Shown here in pieces: positions 25,727 through 34,635 of a stretch of 64,000 nucleotides of DNA. How positions within the stretch are numbered: position 1 is the stretch's first letter; each line of letters starts with the position of its first letter. The stretch spans positions 1,302,001 to 1,366,000 of the forward strand of contig NZ_WVHL01000005.1 of assembly GCF_009861525.1 (NCBI RefSeq). The letters run 5' to 3'. Source of the DNA: Pseudomonas sp. LD120 (GTDB lineage Bacteria; Pseudomonadota; Gammaproteobacteria; Pseudomonadales; Pseudomonadaceae). The notes beneath the pieces are model-generated. The model searched no databases. It was not told the origin of the DNA and saw only the letters and a list, made by a program, of their open reading frames with translations. A program made the translations under genes and the position numbers.

Positions 25727-26068
25727 CGCATTTACCTCAGTGTTATTCACGCCATTAAATGGCTGGAGTTAATGTTTGCCAGCAGTTATTGCGCACTCGG
25801 AAGTACAACGAAAAGACGTTGTAGTACCGCGTTAAGGCAGGTTAAGTGTCGAGTGGCTAAATAATTGCACTCAAGTTATTCACAACTGATCCTTGTTGTT
25901 TGAATGGCCCTTTGAATAGCGCCGGCGGCTCCTGCTGCAGGTTCGTGGAGAAACACCAGCCCTTGTCCTTGAGGTGGTTGGAGCCCTCTGTAATAAGAGG
26001 CTCCGGCAGTTTCTCCTGACCCTTGAAGGCCGGCTGTTCCTTGGCTCATAAGGGGATAGTTGTGCTGC
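25727..26068 (-). promoter_or_regulatory. algD mRNA leader, AGGA-rich with hairpins
   Basis: If transcription starts near 26068 the leader is about 340 nt, close to the long leader known for P. aeruginosa algD. On the RNA strand five AGGA motifs occur (complements at 26038, 26014, 25966, 25930 and 25890), several as CAAGGA or TCAGGAG, the core bound by RsmA/RsmE. Hairpins: GGAGCC/GGCTCC at 25980-26004, TACAACG/CGTTGTA at 25804-25823, and GCCATT-A-AATGGC at 25751-25763. A 71-codon frame is open here but is not supported as a gene. Confidence 0.6.
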
Positions 26069-26074
26069 TTTATC

Positions 26075-26103
26075 TCCTGATGGTCAATCATTAGTTCAAG
26101 TTC
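26075..26103 (-). promoter_or_regulatory. AlgU (sigma-22) type promoter of the alginate operon
   Basis: On the minus strand GGAACTT (-35, 26098-26103 core GAACTT) is followed after 17 bases by TCAGGA (26075-26080) at the -10. The consensus is GAACTT-N16/17-TCTGA, so the -35 is perfect and the -10 partial. Predicted start is about 26068. Confidence 0.65.
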
Positions 26104-26156
26104 CTGAACGGCGGGTCAGGCGGCTTTCACAACTTGGCTAGGTTTGCCTGATGCCG

Positions 26157-26174
26157 TGTAAGTCATCTCTTACA
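26157..26174. promoter_or_regulatory. GacA upstream activating sequence, perfect match
   Basis: TGTAAGTCATCTCTTACA fits TGTAAG-NN-AT-NN-CTTACA exactly, the box bound by the response regulator GacA before rsmX/rsmY/rsmZ. It is palindromic, so it gives no direction. It lies about 90-105 bases upstream of the predicted algD start and about 355 bases from yaaA. The rest of 26175-26529 is AT-rich and I see no gene there. Confidence 0.75.
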
Positions 26175-26529
26175 CGCTCGTTGAGAATCGTTACCGGTGG
26201 TATGAGCGGCGTCTGTAGGCATAGTTCCAATCCACTCATCCTGTTTTTATTAATTCATTGAAATATTGAAAAAGATGGCACTGCTTTCAAACTGATAGCA
26301 CTTATGGTTTTGCCCTTTAGTTGTGGGGGGATAAAATGCGGAGATACTTTTTTGCCACTACCGAATAAAAAAACTGGTGCCACTACTGAAAAAATCAGTT
26401 GTCGAGTGAAAGAAAAGTCATGGGAGGGATGCCCGTTCAGGACTTCCAGGAAAATGGCTTGTGCAAGGCGGGGGAGGGGCGGATGACGGCGCGCTTGTTC
26501 AGAAGCAACGAGCGCGCCAGGGGAAGGCG

Positions 26530-27309
26530 TTATTGCGGCGCGTGGTCGCGCAGGAAGACCAGGTTGTCGGCTTTGGAGTGTTCAGCGCTGAAGCGGTAGC
26601 CCTGGACGTCGAACTGCTTGAGCTGGTCCGGGTCGTTGATGCGTTCCTGGATCACGAAACGGCTCATCAGGCCCCGGGCTTTCTTGGCGTAGAAGCTGAT
26701 GATCTTGTACTGGCCGTTCTTCAGGTCCTTGAACTCGGTGTTGATGATCCGCGCGTTCAGGGCCGTGCGCTTGACCGCCGAGAAGTACTCGTTGGAGGCC
26801 AGGTTCAGCAGCAGGTCGTCGCCCTGTTCAGCCAGGGCTTCGTTCAGCCATTCACTGAGGCGGTTGCCCCAGAAGGCGTACAGGTCCTTGCCGCGGGCGT
26901 TGGCCAGCTTGGTGCCCATCTCCAGGCGGTAGGGCTGCATCAGGTCCAGGGGGCGCAGCAGGCCGTAGAGGCCGGAGAGCATGCGCAGGTGCTGCTGGGC
27001 GTAGTCGAAATCCGCTTCGCTCAAGGATTCGGCGTTGAGCCCGGTGTAGACGTCGCCCTTGAACGCCAGCAGCGCCTGCTTGGCGTTGTCCGGGGTGAAG
27101 GCCGGGGTCCAGCTGCCGAAGCGCGCGGCATTCAGGCCGCCGATCTTGTCGGACACGTGCATCAGTTCGCTGATCTGCGCCGGGCTCAGTTCCCGCAGTT
27201 GCTGGATCAGTTCCTGGGAATGGTCGAGGTATTGCGGCTGGGTAAAGCGCTGGGTGACCGGCGGTGTTTCGTAATCGAGGGTCTTGGCGGGTGAAATCAC
27301 CATCAGCAT
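26530..27309 (-). CDS. yaaA: Peroxide stress protein YaaA
   Basis: The 259-residue DUF328/UPF0246 protein begins MLMVISPAKTLDYETPP, the family's diagnostic N terminus, and contains FKGDVYTGL, LYGLLRPLDLMQPYRLEMG and FYAKKARGLMSR. In E. coli YaaA is OxyR-controlled and lowers free iron and oxidative damage under peroxide stress; it binds DNA. It is transcribed away from the polysaccharide deacetylase gene. Confidence 0.95.
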   Translation of the reverse strand: MLMVISPAKTLDYETPPVTQRFTQPQYLDHSQELIQQLRELSPAQISELMHVSDKIGGLNAARFGSWTPAFTPDNAKQALLAFKGDVYTGLNAESLSEADFDYAQQHLRMLSGLYGLLRPLDLMQPYRLEMGTKLANARGKDLYAFWGNRLSEWLNEALAEQGDDLLLNLASNEYFSAVKRTALNARIINTEFKDLKNGQYKIISFYAKKARGLMSRFVIQERINDPDQLKQFDVQGYRFSAEHSKADNLVFLRDHAPQ

Positions 27310-27470
27310 GGGGTCGTCTCCTTTAAGCGTCGGGGGATTCTAGGGGTTGGGGCGCCGGGACTCCACCTATCAAGGCGATAGCTGACGCGTGGCCGATGCC
27401 GGGTGAATGCCTTGGCTGCGCAGCGGATCGGCTATAGTGCGGCGCGGGTTCTGTTCTGGAGGCATCCCTT

Positions 27471-28595
27471 TTGCGTATCGCGTTTTTCTTCTCGGCCTGG
27501 CTTCTGAGTCTCAGTGTGCTGGCGGCGCCCAATGATGTGGCGATCCTGGATCGCAGCACCTGGCCGGAAAAGCTCGACAATCCGACCCTGTTCGACGTCG
27601 CCTCGCGGGCCGAGATCCTGACCTTTGCCCGCGCCTTGCTGGTCAGCGAGGCCTGGGACGAGGCGTCCCTGAAGCAGCGCCTGGGCTTGCGCATGATCAA
27701 CATGGATGCGATCAACGAACTACGCGAGCATCTCTGGAAACGCCTGCTGGACAACTACAACTTTGCCCAGCAAAGCTGCGATCAGGACGCTTCGTTCTGC
27801 TTCCTGGTGGAAAACCTGCAGCAGTTGCGCAAGCAGGCTGGCAAATTCCACTTGGGAGAGGACTCCTACTACGCTCGCTGGGCCGAGCCGAGCCGCCGTT
27901 TTCACGAGCAGTACCTGGATGAGTTGCTGCGCAAGGCGGCGCTGTTGCCGCAGATCAGCAGCGAGGTTGCGCGCTTTGGCGATTACGAGCGCAATGGCGA
28001 CGAATTCAATGACCGGCTGTTTCTGCTGACCTTCGACAGCGCCGCCAACCTGGCGCCGGACAACACGCCCTGGCTCACCGACTACTTGCGCAAGGCCAAC
28101 CTCAACGGCACCTTCTTTGTCCTCGGCAACGATATCCAGAACCGCCTCGACAAGGCTTCGGTGGCCAGCCTGCAGTCGCTGTATTCCCGGCAGTGCGTCG
28201 GGGTCCAGGGCTGGGAGTTCCGCTCCCACAGCCACTGGCAGGACTGGCAGTATTCGATCCAGCGCAGCGCCGACCTGGTGAAGAGCAAGTTGCCGGAAAA
28301 CTACGTGCCGCTGTTTCGTCCGCCTTTTGGCCAGCGCCGCGCCGACGCCGAGGGCTTCTTCAATGCCCAGGGGCTTCAGGTGGCACTGTGGGACATCGAC
28401 GCCCAGGACGGCGCCGGCAAGCTCAAGGCCGAGGACAGCGGCCAGCGGGTACTGACGCTGATGCTGCTGTGGCGGCGTGGGGTGATTGCCTTCAATGCCA
28501 AGCAGGATGCGGTCAAGACCAGCCTGCCCTGGTTGCTGGCGCAGACCGCGCAGAGCGGCATTGGCTGGGATGAGTGTCAGGATGCGTTTCGCTGA
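27471..28595 (+). CDS. Polysaccharide deacetylase-fold protein with altered metal motifs
   Basis: The 374-residue exported protein (signal peptide IAFFFSAWLLSLSVLAAP) has a C-terminal NodB-type carbohydrate esterase 4 domain. The start is a TTG with GGAGG eight bases upstream. Motif 1 reads LTFDSAANL (about 184-192) where the family has TFDDG, so the second, metal-binding aspartate is serine. Motif 2 is SHSHWQDW (about 252) instead of H-S/T-x-x-H. FRPPFGQR (about 281) and LWDIDAQD are conserved. A helical N-terminal domain of about 150 residues precedes it. Deacetylase activity is uncertain; it may bind rather than cut glycans. Confidence 0.8.
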   Translation: MRIAFFFSAWLLSLSVLAAPNDVAILDRSTWPEKLDNPTLFDVASRAEILTFARALLVSEAWDEASLKQRLGLRMINMDAINELREHLWKRLLDNYNFAQQSCDQDASFCFLVENLQQLRKQAGKFHLGEDSYYARWAEPSRRFHEQYLDELLRKAALLPQISSEVARFGDYERNGDEFNDRLFLLTFDSAANLAPDNTPWLTDYLRKANLNGTFFVLGNDIQNRLDKASVASLQSLYSRQCVGVQGWEFRSHSHWQDWQYSIQRSADLVKSKLPENYVPLFRPPFGQRRADAEGFFNAQGLQVALWDIDAQDGAGKLKAEDSGQRVLTLMLLWRRGVIAFNAKQDAVKTSLPWLLAQTAQSGIGWDECQDAFR

Positions 28596-28939
28596 AACGG
28601 CCAAGTGCCCGTAAACACGGAGCGTGGGGCGCAAAGGCGGTGGATTTCAGCGGGAATTGGAGGCAGGCGGACTTCCGACTTTAACGGTGACCGGGCAGTG
28701 CGCCAAGGGTTTTTCGTCACTCTGAAAAATAAACATCAAAAAAGCGTCAAAGTGCGTTTTCCTGTCACGGTTTTTGGAGTATTACGAACTCAGACCGCCG
28801 AAACCTGCGACACAGGTGGCGTCTCCCAAGACTCCTTGTGTGTGCAGGTCACCTCATTCCCACGGGTGAATTCGGTGGCCCTTCGAGGCGCGATACCTCA
28901 GGTATTGCGTCGACTGGCCCCCACATAAGGTGACCGAGT

Positions 28940-30334
28940 ATGGATGACCACGGACGTAGCGCTTCCTCCAACCAGCCAATCCTTTATGTACTCGATACCA
29001 ATGTATTGATTCACGATCCCAACGCCTTACTGAATTTCGAAGAACACCACGTCGCCATCCCCATGACCGTCCTCGAAGAGTTGGACAAGCTCAAGAGCGG
29101 GCATCACAGCGTGGCCGCCGAATGCCGGCAGGCGATCCGTCTGATTGACAAGACCCTGGGCGAAGCCTCGCCCGAAGACGTCGAGCTGGGCGTGCCGATC
29201 CAGCGCGGCAAGAGCGGGCCCAAGGGCTTGCTGTCGATCCTGATGAGCAAGCGCAACGAGCCCAACAGCCTGTTGCCGGACAACCTCAACGACAACATCA
29301 TCATCAACCAGTTGATCGACCTGCACGCGCGCAACAAGGAGTTGTCCGTGGTGCTGGTCACCAAAGACATCAATATGCGCCTCAAGGCGCGGGCTTGCGG
29401 GATCGCCGCCGAGGACTACAGCACCGACCAGCTGGTGGACGACGTATCCCTGCTGCCCAATGGTTTCCACAACATGAGCGGCTCGTTCTGGGACCGTGTG
29501 AGCAAGGTTGAAACCCGTCAGGATCATGGCCGCACCTGGCATCAGGTGCAGTTGATCGACAACCTGCCGGCGGTGCATATCAATGAATTCATCATCGACG
29601 AACAGGGCTTTGTCGGCTGGATCAAGGAAATCCGCGCCGATGTGCTGCTGATCCTCGACCTGCATCAGGAACCCCTGTTGCACCAGGAAGCCTGGGGCCT
29701 GAAACCGCGTGACATCTACCAGGGCCTGGCGCTGTACGCGCTGCTCGATCCGGATATCCACCTGGTCAACCTGTCCGGCGCCGCCGGCTCCGGCAAGACC
29801 ATCCTGGCCCTGGCCGCCGCCATCGAGCAGACCATGGTCAGCAAGCGCTATCGGCGCATCATCGCCACCCGCAGCGTGCAGGGGCTGGACCAGGAGATCG
29901 GCTTCCTGCCGGGCACCGAGGCGGAGAAGATGGAACCCTGGCTGGGCGCCATTACCGATAACCTCGAAGCCTTGCACATGGATGACGAGAACACCCACGG
30001 CAGCGTCGACTACATCCTCAGCAAGGTGCCGTTGCAGTTCAAATCCCTGAACTACATCCGCGGTCGCAGCTTCCAGCAGAGCCTGATCCTGATCGACGAA
30101 TGCCAGAACCTCACCCCGCACCAGATGAAAACCATCATCACCCGTGCCGGCGCCGGTTCCAAAGTGGTGTGCCTGGGCAACCTGGCACAGATCGATACCC
30201 CTTACCTGTCGGCCACCAGCTCGGGCCTGACCTACCTCACCGAACGCTTCAAGGACTTCCCCAACGGCGTGCACATCACCCTGCAAGGGGTGCCGCGCTC
30301 GATCCTGGCGGAGTACGCGGAAAGCCATCTGTAA
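28940..30334 (+). CDS. PhoH-family ATPase with N-terminal PIN domain
   Basis: The 464-residue protein has a PIN nuclease domain (VLDTNVLIHDPNALLNF at about 12-28, later acidic residues through 150) fused to a PhoH-like helicase/ATPase with Walker A GAAGSGKT (about 280-287) and Walker B LILIDECQNL (about 382-391). PhoH2-type PIN-PhoH proteins act on RNA. AAGGTGA sits seven bases before the ATG. It is followed by a strong terminator and then the island at 30.4 kb. The 344 bases upstream (28596-28939) hold no gene that I can support. Confidence 0.92.
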   Translation: MDDHGRSASSNQPILYVLDTNVLIHDPNALLNFEEHHVAIPMTVLEELDKLKSGHHSVAAECRQAIRLIDKTLGEASPEDVELGVPIQRGKSGPKGLLSILMSKRNEPNSLLPDNLNDNIIINQLIDLHARNKELSVVLVTKDINMRLKARACGIAAEDYSTDQLVDDVSLLPNGFHNMSGSFWDRVSKVETRQDHGRTWHQVQLIDNLPAVHINEFIIDEQGFVGWIKEIRADVLLILDLHQEPLLHQEAWGLKPRDIYQGLALYALLDPDIHLVNLSGAAGSGKTILALAAAIEQTMVSKRYRRIIATRSVQGLDQEIGFLPGTEAEKMEPWLGAITDNLEALHMDDENTHGSVDYILSKVPLQFKSLNYIRGRSFQQSLILIDECQNLTPHQMKTIITRAGAGSKVVCLGNLAQIDTPYLSATSSGLTYLTERFKDFPNGVHITLQGVPRSILAEYAESHL

Positions 30335-30352
30335 CCCAACCCTTGCACACCA

Positions 30353-30378
30353 CGGGCGGCCTTCGGGCCGCCCGTTTT
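30353..30378 (+). terminator. Rho-independent terminator after phoH
   Basis: CGGGCGGCC-TTCG-GGCCGCCCG is a perfect 9-bp stem with a stable tetraloop, followed by TTTT. It marks the left border of the RND/tox island. Confidence 0.9.
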
Positions 30379-30394
30379 GCATTCGGGCGCAGGT

Positions 30395-33300
30395 TCACGC
30401 CAGCTGTTGCAGTTCCTCCAATGCCTGTGAGCGGCCGTGGGCACGGGCCATCAGGCTGTAGATCGCAGGCAACACGAACAGGGTGAACAGGGTGCCCACC
30501 AACATGCCGATGACGATCACCAGGCCCAGACCGAAGCGGCTGCTGGCACCGGCGCCGGAGGAGAACAGCAACGGCACCAGCCCCACGACCATGGCGGCGG
30601 TGGTCATCAGGATCGGCCGCAGGCGAATCTTCGCCGCGCGGATGATCGCCTGGGCCGCGCTGCCGCCCTGAGTGGCGCGTAGTTCGTTGGCGAACTCCAC
30701 CATCAGGATGCCGTGCTTGCTGATGAGGCCGATCAGGGTCACCAGGCCAATCTGGGTATAGATGTTGATGGTCGCCAGGCCCAGCGCCAGGGGAATCAGT
30801 GCACCACAGATCGACAGCGGTACGGTGATCAGGATGATCAGCGGGTCGCTCAGGCTTTCGTACTGAGCGGCCAGCACCATGTAGATCACGATGAGGGCGA
30901 ACAGGAAGGTCAGCAGCAGGGCATTGCCTTCATGGATGAACTGCCGCGAGTCGGCTTGCCAGTCATGGCTGAAGCTGGCGGGCAGCGCTCGGCTTTGCTG
31001 CTGCAGGAACGCCACCGCCTGACCCAGGCTGACCCCCGGCGCAGGGATGCCCTGGAAGGTCGCGGCGTTCTGCTGGTTGAACTGCTTGAGCTTGTTGGGC
31101 TGGATGCTGTCATGCAGGCTGACCACGGTGGACAGCGGCACCTGCGCGCCACGGTCGGTGTCGACATAGAAACCGTTCAGGGCTTGTGGTGTCAGGCGCT
31201 GGGCGGCGGCGCTCTGCGGGATCACATCATAGGAGCGGCCCTGGAGGGCGAAGCGGTTGGTGTAGTTTTCGCCGATCAGCACCGCCAGGGTGGTGCCGAT
31301 ATCCTGCATGCGGACGCCCAGGCTGTTGGCCTTGCTGCGATCGATGCGCACCTCGGTCACCGGGTTGTTGAACTCCAGGTCGCTGTCCACCACGGCGAAC
31401 AACCCACTGGCCCGTGCTTGCTGCTTGATCTCTTCCATGGCCTGGAACAGCGAGCGATAGTCCTCGGTACTACGGATCACCAGTTGCACCGGCAGGCCGC
31501 CAGTGGAGGCCGGCAGGGGCGGTAACTGGAAGACGAAGATCGAGTTGCCTTCGACCGCGTCGACTTCCTGTTGCAGCTGTTGCTGGATGCTGGCCGCGCT
31601 GCGCTGGCGCTGCGACCACTCGCTGAAGTTGACCCCGGCGAAACTGGCCGCGACTCCATCGCTGCCATTGATGATCCAGGTGCTGACGGTTTCCGGCAGC
31701 CCTTGAAGGATCGCATCCAGTTGGTAGGCATAGCGCTCGACGTAATCCAGATTGGCGTGCTGCGGCGACTTGATCGCCAGCAGCAGGTTGCCCTGGTCTT
31801 CGTTGGGCGCCAGCTCCTTGCTTGCGTGGCCGTAGAGCCACGGAAGGCTGACCAGCACCAGCGCGGCAAACGCCAGCACCGCGCCGCGCCAGCGCAGGGA
31901 ACGCACCAGGGCTTGCTGGTAGAGGCGCGCCAGGTGCTGGAAAAACCGTTCGGCCCAGCGGCTCATGCGGCCTTCCTGCTGGCCTGCTGGCAACAGCTTG
32001 GCGCACATCACCGGGGTCAGGGTCAGGGCCACTACCCCGGAGATCAGCACCGCCCCGGCCAGGGTCAGGGCGAACTCCTTGAACAGCGCGCCGGTCAGCC
32101 CAGTCATCAGGCCGATGGGCATGTACACCGCGGCCAGGGTGATGGTCATGGCGATCACCGGCGAGGCGATTTCCCGGGCGCCGACAAAGGCTGCCTGCAG
32201 CGGGGTACGACCTTCCTTGAGATGGCGGTGGATGTTTTCCATGACCACAATGGCATCGTCCACCACCAAGCCGATGGCCAGCACCATGGCCAGCAGGGTC
32301 AGCAGGTTGATGCTGAAGCCGAACAGGTCCATCAGCGCCAGGGCTCCCACCATCGACAGCGGGATGCTGACCACCGGGATCAGTACGCTGCGCACCGAGC
32401 CCAGGCACAGGTAGATGATCACCACGACGATCAGGATGGCTTCGATCAGGGTTTCGATGACCTCGATGATCGAGGCCTGGATGAAGTGGGCGGTCTCGAA
32501 GGCCAGGGCCACCTCCACGCCTGGCGGCAGGGTTTTCTGGATCTCCGGCAACAGGCGCTTGATGTCAGCCACGATCAGCAGCGGGTTGCCTTTGGGCGTG
32601 GCGTACAGACCCAGGTGCACCGCCGGCTTGCCGTCCATTAGCGCACTGGTTTCATAGGCGGCCGATCCCAGCTCGACCTGTGCGACATCCCGCAGGCGCA
32701 GCAGGTGATCGCCGCGGTTGCTGATGACCATGTCGCGAAACTCGTCCAGGCTGCCCAGGTCGGTGTTGACCTGGATCGAGGAGACCACGTACTGACCCTT
32801 GATCTGCCCGGGAGCGGCCTGGAAGTTGTTGGCGCGGATCGCCTGTTCCACCTGGAGTGCGCTAATGCCATGGCCGGCCATGCGCTGGGGGTCCAGCCAC
32901 AGGCGCATGGCCAGGCGCTGGCCGCCGAAGGTATCGACCTTGGCCACGCCTTCGATGCTGGAAAACAGCGGCTGTACCACTCGACTCAGGTAATCGCTGA
33001 GCGCCGAGGCCGACAGCGAACGGCTGGCGAAACCGACATAGGCCACGGCGGTGGCGTCCCCGGCGGAACGTTCGATCACTGGGTCGTAGGCTTGTTCGGG
33101 CAGGCGGTATTTGACTTGGTTGACCTTGGCGATCACCTCGCTCAGGGTCTTTGCCGAGTCCTGGTTGAGGGCCATGCGCAAGGTGATCAGGCTGCGTCCC
33201 TGGACCGAGGACGAACTGACGTAGTCAACCCCTTCCACCGAAGCCAGGGCCTGGTTGATCGGCTGGGTGACAAAACCCTGCATCAACTCCGCCGGAGCCC

Positions 33301-33457
33301 CGGGATAGTCGGTGGTGACGCTGATCACCGAGCTCTCCAGCAGCGGGTACTGGCGCACGGGTAGGTTGCTGTAGGCCTTGAGGCCGGCCAGCAGGATCAG
33401 CAGGCTGACGACCAGCGCCAGGACCGGACGGCGGACAAACAGATCGGTGAACTTCAC
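30395..33457 (-). CDS. RND-family efflux pump inner-membrane transporter
   Basis: The 1020-residue HAE1-type pump has the standard layout: N-terminal span (VRRPVLALVVSLLILLAG), large periplasmic domain, mid-protein spans with VVDDAIVVMENIHRHLKEG (the proton-relay block in TM4), GELAP-like region SKELAPNEDQG, a second periplasmic domain and LISKHGILMVEFANELR near the end. The gene overlaps its adaptor by four bases. Together they should export a toxic small molecule using the proton gradient. In B. glumae toxoflavin leaves by an RND system (ToxFGHI), so export of the island's product is plausible. No outer-membrane channel gene is present; a shared OprM/TolC-type protein would be needed. Confidence 0.93.
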   Translation of the reverse strand: MKFTDLFVRRPVLALVVSLLILLAGLKAYSNLPVRQYPLLESSVISVTTDYPGAPAELMQGFVTQPINQALASVEGVDYVSSSSVQGRSLITLRMALNQDSAKTLSEVIAKVNQVKYRLPEQAYDPVIERSAGDATAVAYVGFASRSLSASALSDYLSRVVQPLFSSIEGVAKVDTFGGQRLAMRLWLDPQRMAGHGISALQVEQAIRANNFQAAPGQIKGQYVVSSIQVNTDLGSLDEFRDMVISNRGDHLLRLRDVAQVELGSAAYETSALMDGKPAVHLGLYATPKGNPLLIVADIKRLLPEIQKTLPPGVEVALAFETAHFIQASIIEVIETLIEAILIVVVIIYLCLGSVRSVLIPVVSIPLSMVGALALMDLFGFSINLLTLLAMVLAIGLVVDDAIVVMENIHRHLKEGRTPLQAAFVGAREIASPVIAMTITLAAVYMPIGLMTGLTGALFKEFALTLAGAVLISGVVALTLTPVMCAKLLPAGQQEGRMSRWAERFFQHLARLYQQALVRSLRWRGAVLAFAALVLVSLPWLYGHASKELAPNEDQGNLLLAIKSPQHANLDYVERYAYQLDAILQGLPETVSTWIINGSDGVAASFAGVNFSEWSQRQRSAASIQQQLQQEVDAVEGNSIFVFQLPPLPASTGGLPVQLVIRSTEDYRSLFQAMEEIKQQARASGLFAVVDSDLEFNNPVTEVRIDRSKANSLGVRMQDIGTTLAVLIGENYTNRFALQGRSYDVIPQSAAAQRLTPQALNGFYVDTDRGAQVPLSTVVSLHDSIQPNKLKQFNQQNAATFQGIPAPGVSLGQAVAFLQQQSRALPASFSHDWQADSRQFIHEGNALLLTFLFALIVIYMVLAAQYESLSDPLIILITVPLSICGALIPLALGLATINIYTQIGLVTLIGLISKHGILMVEFANELRATQGGSAAQAIIRAAKIRLRPILMTTAAMVVGLVPLLFSSGAGASSRFGLGLVIVIGMLVGTLFTLFVLPAIYSLMARAHGRSQALEELQQLA

Positions 33458-34605
33458 GGTCGTTCTCCTGCGGCGAGGGGCAGCGCATCCCCGGGGGCGT
33501 CGCTGAGCACACTGTGCGGCACGGCTTCGATCGGGGCGCCATCGCTGAGTTTGAGCTGCCCGGCAGTCACCACCTGGGTCCCCGGCGCCAGGCCGCTGTC
33601 GATCACCACCCGGCCGGCATGACGCGCGCCGGTCTTGACCGAGACCCGCTGCACGGTTGGCGCGCTCTGGGCGTCCGTGGCCGGCTGTACCACGAACAGT
33701 TCTTCACCGTAGGCGTTAAAGGTCACGGCGGTTTCCGGCACGCTCAAGGTGCCACTGGGCATCGGCTGGGCCAGGCGCACACGGGCGAACATGTGAGGCA
33801 GGGCACTGGGCGGCGGGTCTTGCAGGCGCGCCTGAATATTCAGGGTACGGGACCGGTCAAGGAACGGATCGACGGCGCTTACCCGGGCGTTCAGCGGCTG
33901 TCCGGGCAAGGCATCGAGGAGCACCTCCAAGGTCGCTCCCGCGCTGACCTGGGACAGTGCTTGCTCCGGCACGCTGAAGTTGACATAGAGGCCTTTGTCG
34001 CCAATCAGGTTGATCAGTACGTCCCCGGGGTTCACGTATTGGCCCAGGTGCACCTTGCGGATGCCCAGCGTGCCGGCGAAGGGCGCACGAATGGTGCGCT
34101 GCTCGATTTCCGCAGTCAGGGCCTGCAAGGCGCCCTTGGCGGTGGACAGCTCGGTCTGGGCGTTGTCGAACGCCTCGCGCGACGTGGCGTTGACCGACAG
34201 CAGGCGCCGTGAGCGTTCGAGCCTGACCTTGGCGTTTTCCATTTCCCCTTGCAGGCGCAGCAGGTTGCCACGCTGGGGGGCGTCGTTGAGCTGGACCAGG
34301 ACCTGACCGCGCTCGACGCGTTGCCCGGACTGGATCGGCAGGCTGACGATGCGTCCGCCAATTTCCGCCGGCACGCTGACTTGCTCGATCGCCTCCAGCT
34401 CGCCGATGGCCTCCAGGTACCGCGGGAAGGGTTGGGTACTGGCCGTGGCCACTGCCACTTTGATGGGTGCCTGTGCATAGACCGGGCGCTCGGGCCGGGT
34501 GGCGTGCCACAGCCACCCGGCCAGCAGACCGATGATCAACAGTGCAGCGGCCAGCACCAGTCGCGCGCGCAGGGAAGTGGGCTTGGTTACACCGACGGAC
34601 ACCAT
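33454..34605 (-). CDS. RND efflux membrane-fusion (adaptor) protein
   Basis: The 383-residue periplasmic adaptor begins with an N-terminal anchor (LVLAAALLIIGLLAGWLW) and has the biotinyl-lipoyl-like and barrel-sandwich parts: EAIEQVSVPAEIGGRIVSLPIQSGQRVERGQVLVQL, an alpha-hairpin of about 60 residues (LLRLQGEMENAKVRLERSRR...), then IRAPFAGTLGIRKVHLGQYVNPGDVL. The ATG at 34605 has AAGGAG eight bases upstream; the GTG at 34614 overlaps that site. It couples the RND pump to an outer-membrane channel and is the first gene of a two-gene unit. Confidence 0.92.
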   Translation of the reverse strand: MVSVGVTKPTSLRARLVLAAALLIIGLLAGWLWHATRPERPVYAQAPIKVAVATASTQPFPRYLEAIGELEAIEQVSVPAEIGGRIVSLPIQSGQRVERGQVLVQLNDAPQRGNLLRLQGEMENAKVRLERSRRLLSVNATSREAFDNAQTELSTAKGALQALTAEIEQRTIRAPFAGTLGIRKVHLGQYVNPGDVLINLIGDKGLYVNFSVPEQALSQVSAGATLEVLLDALPGQPLNARVSAVDPFLDRSRTLNIQARLQDPPPSALPHMFARVRLAQPMPSGTLSVPETAVTFNAYGEELFVVQPATDAQSAPTVQRVSVKTGARHAGRVVIDSGLAPGTQVVTAGQLKLSDGAPIEAVPHSVLSDAPGDALPLAAGERP

Positions 34606-34635
34606 GACATTCACTCCTTGAAGTCTGTTGCAGTT

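Noticed and set aside
25751..25763. GCCATT-A-AATGGC palindrome as an AmrZ site
   Set aside because: It shares only the GCCATTA part with the AmrZ site I remember and lies within the transcribed leader near the start codon, so I list it only as a hairpin.
25876..26091. 71-codon minus-strand frame in the algD leader
   Set aside because: Its ATG lies upstream of the predicted AlgU start site, there is no ribosome site, and the residues (Gly/Gln/Ala-rich) look like translated regulatory DNA.
26157..26400. An rsmX/Y/Z-type sRNA running rightward from the GacA box
   Set aside because: The plus strand downstream has no AGGA motifs in the first 200 bases and no terminator hairpin with a T run; only the leftward direction has the motif density.
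28605..28928. 107-codon frame before phoH
   Set aside because: No ribosome site or protein-like composition; it spans the promoter region of phoH.
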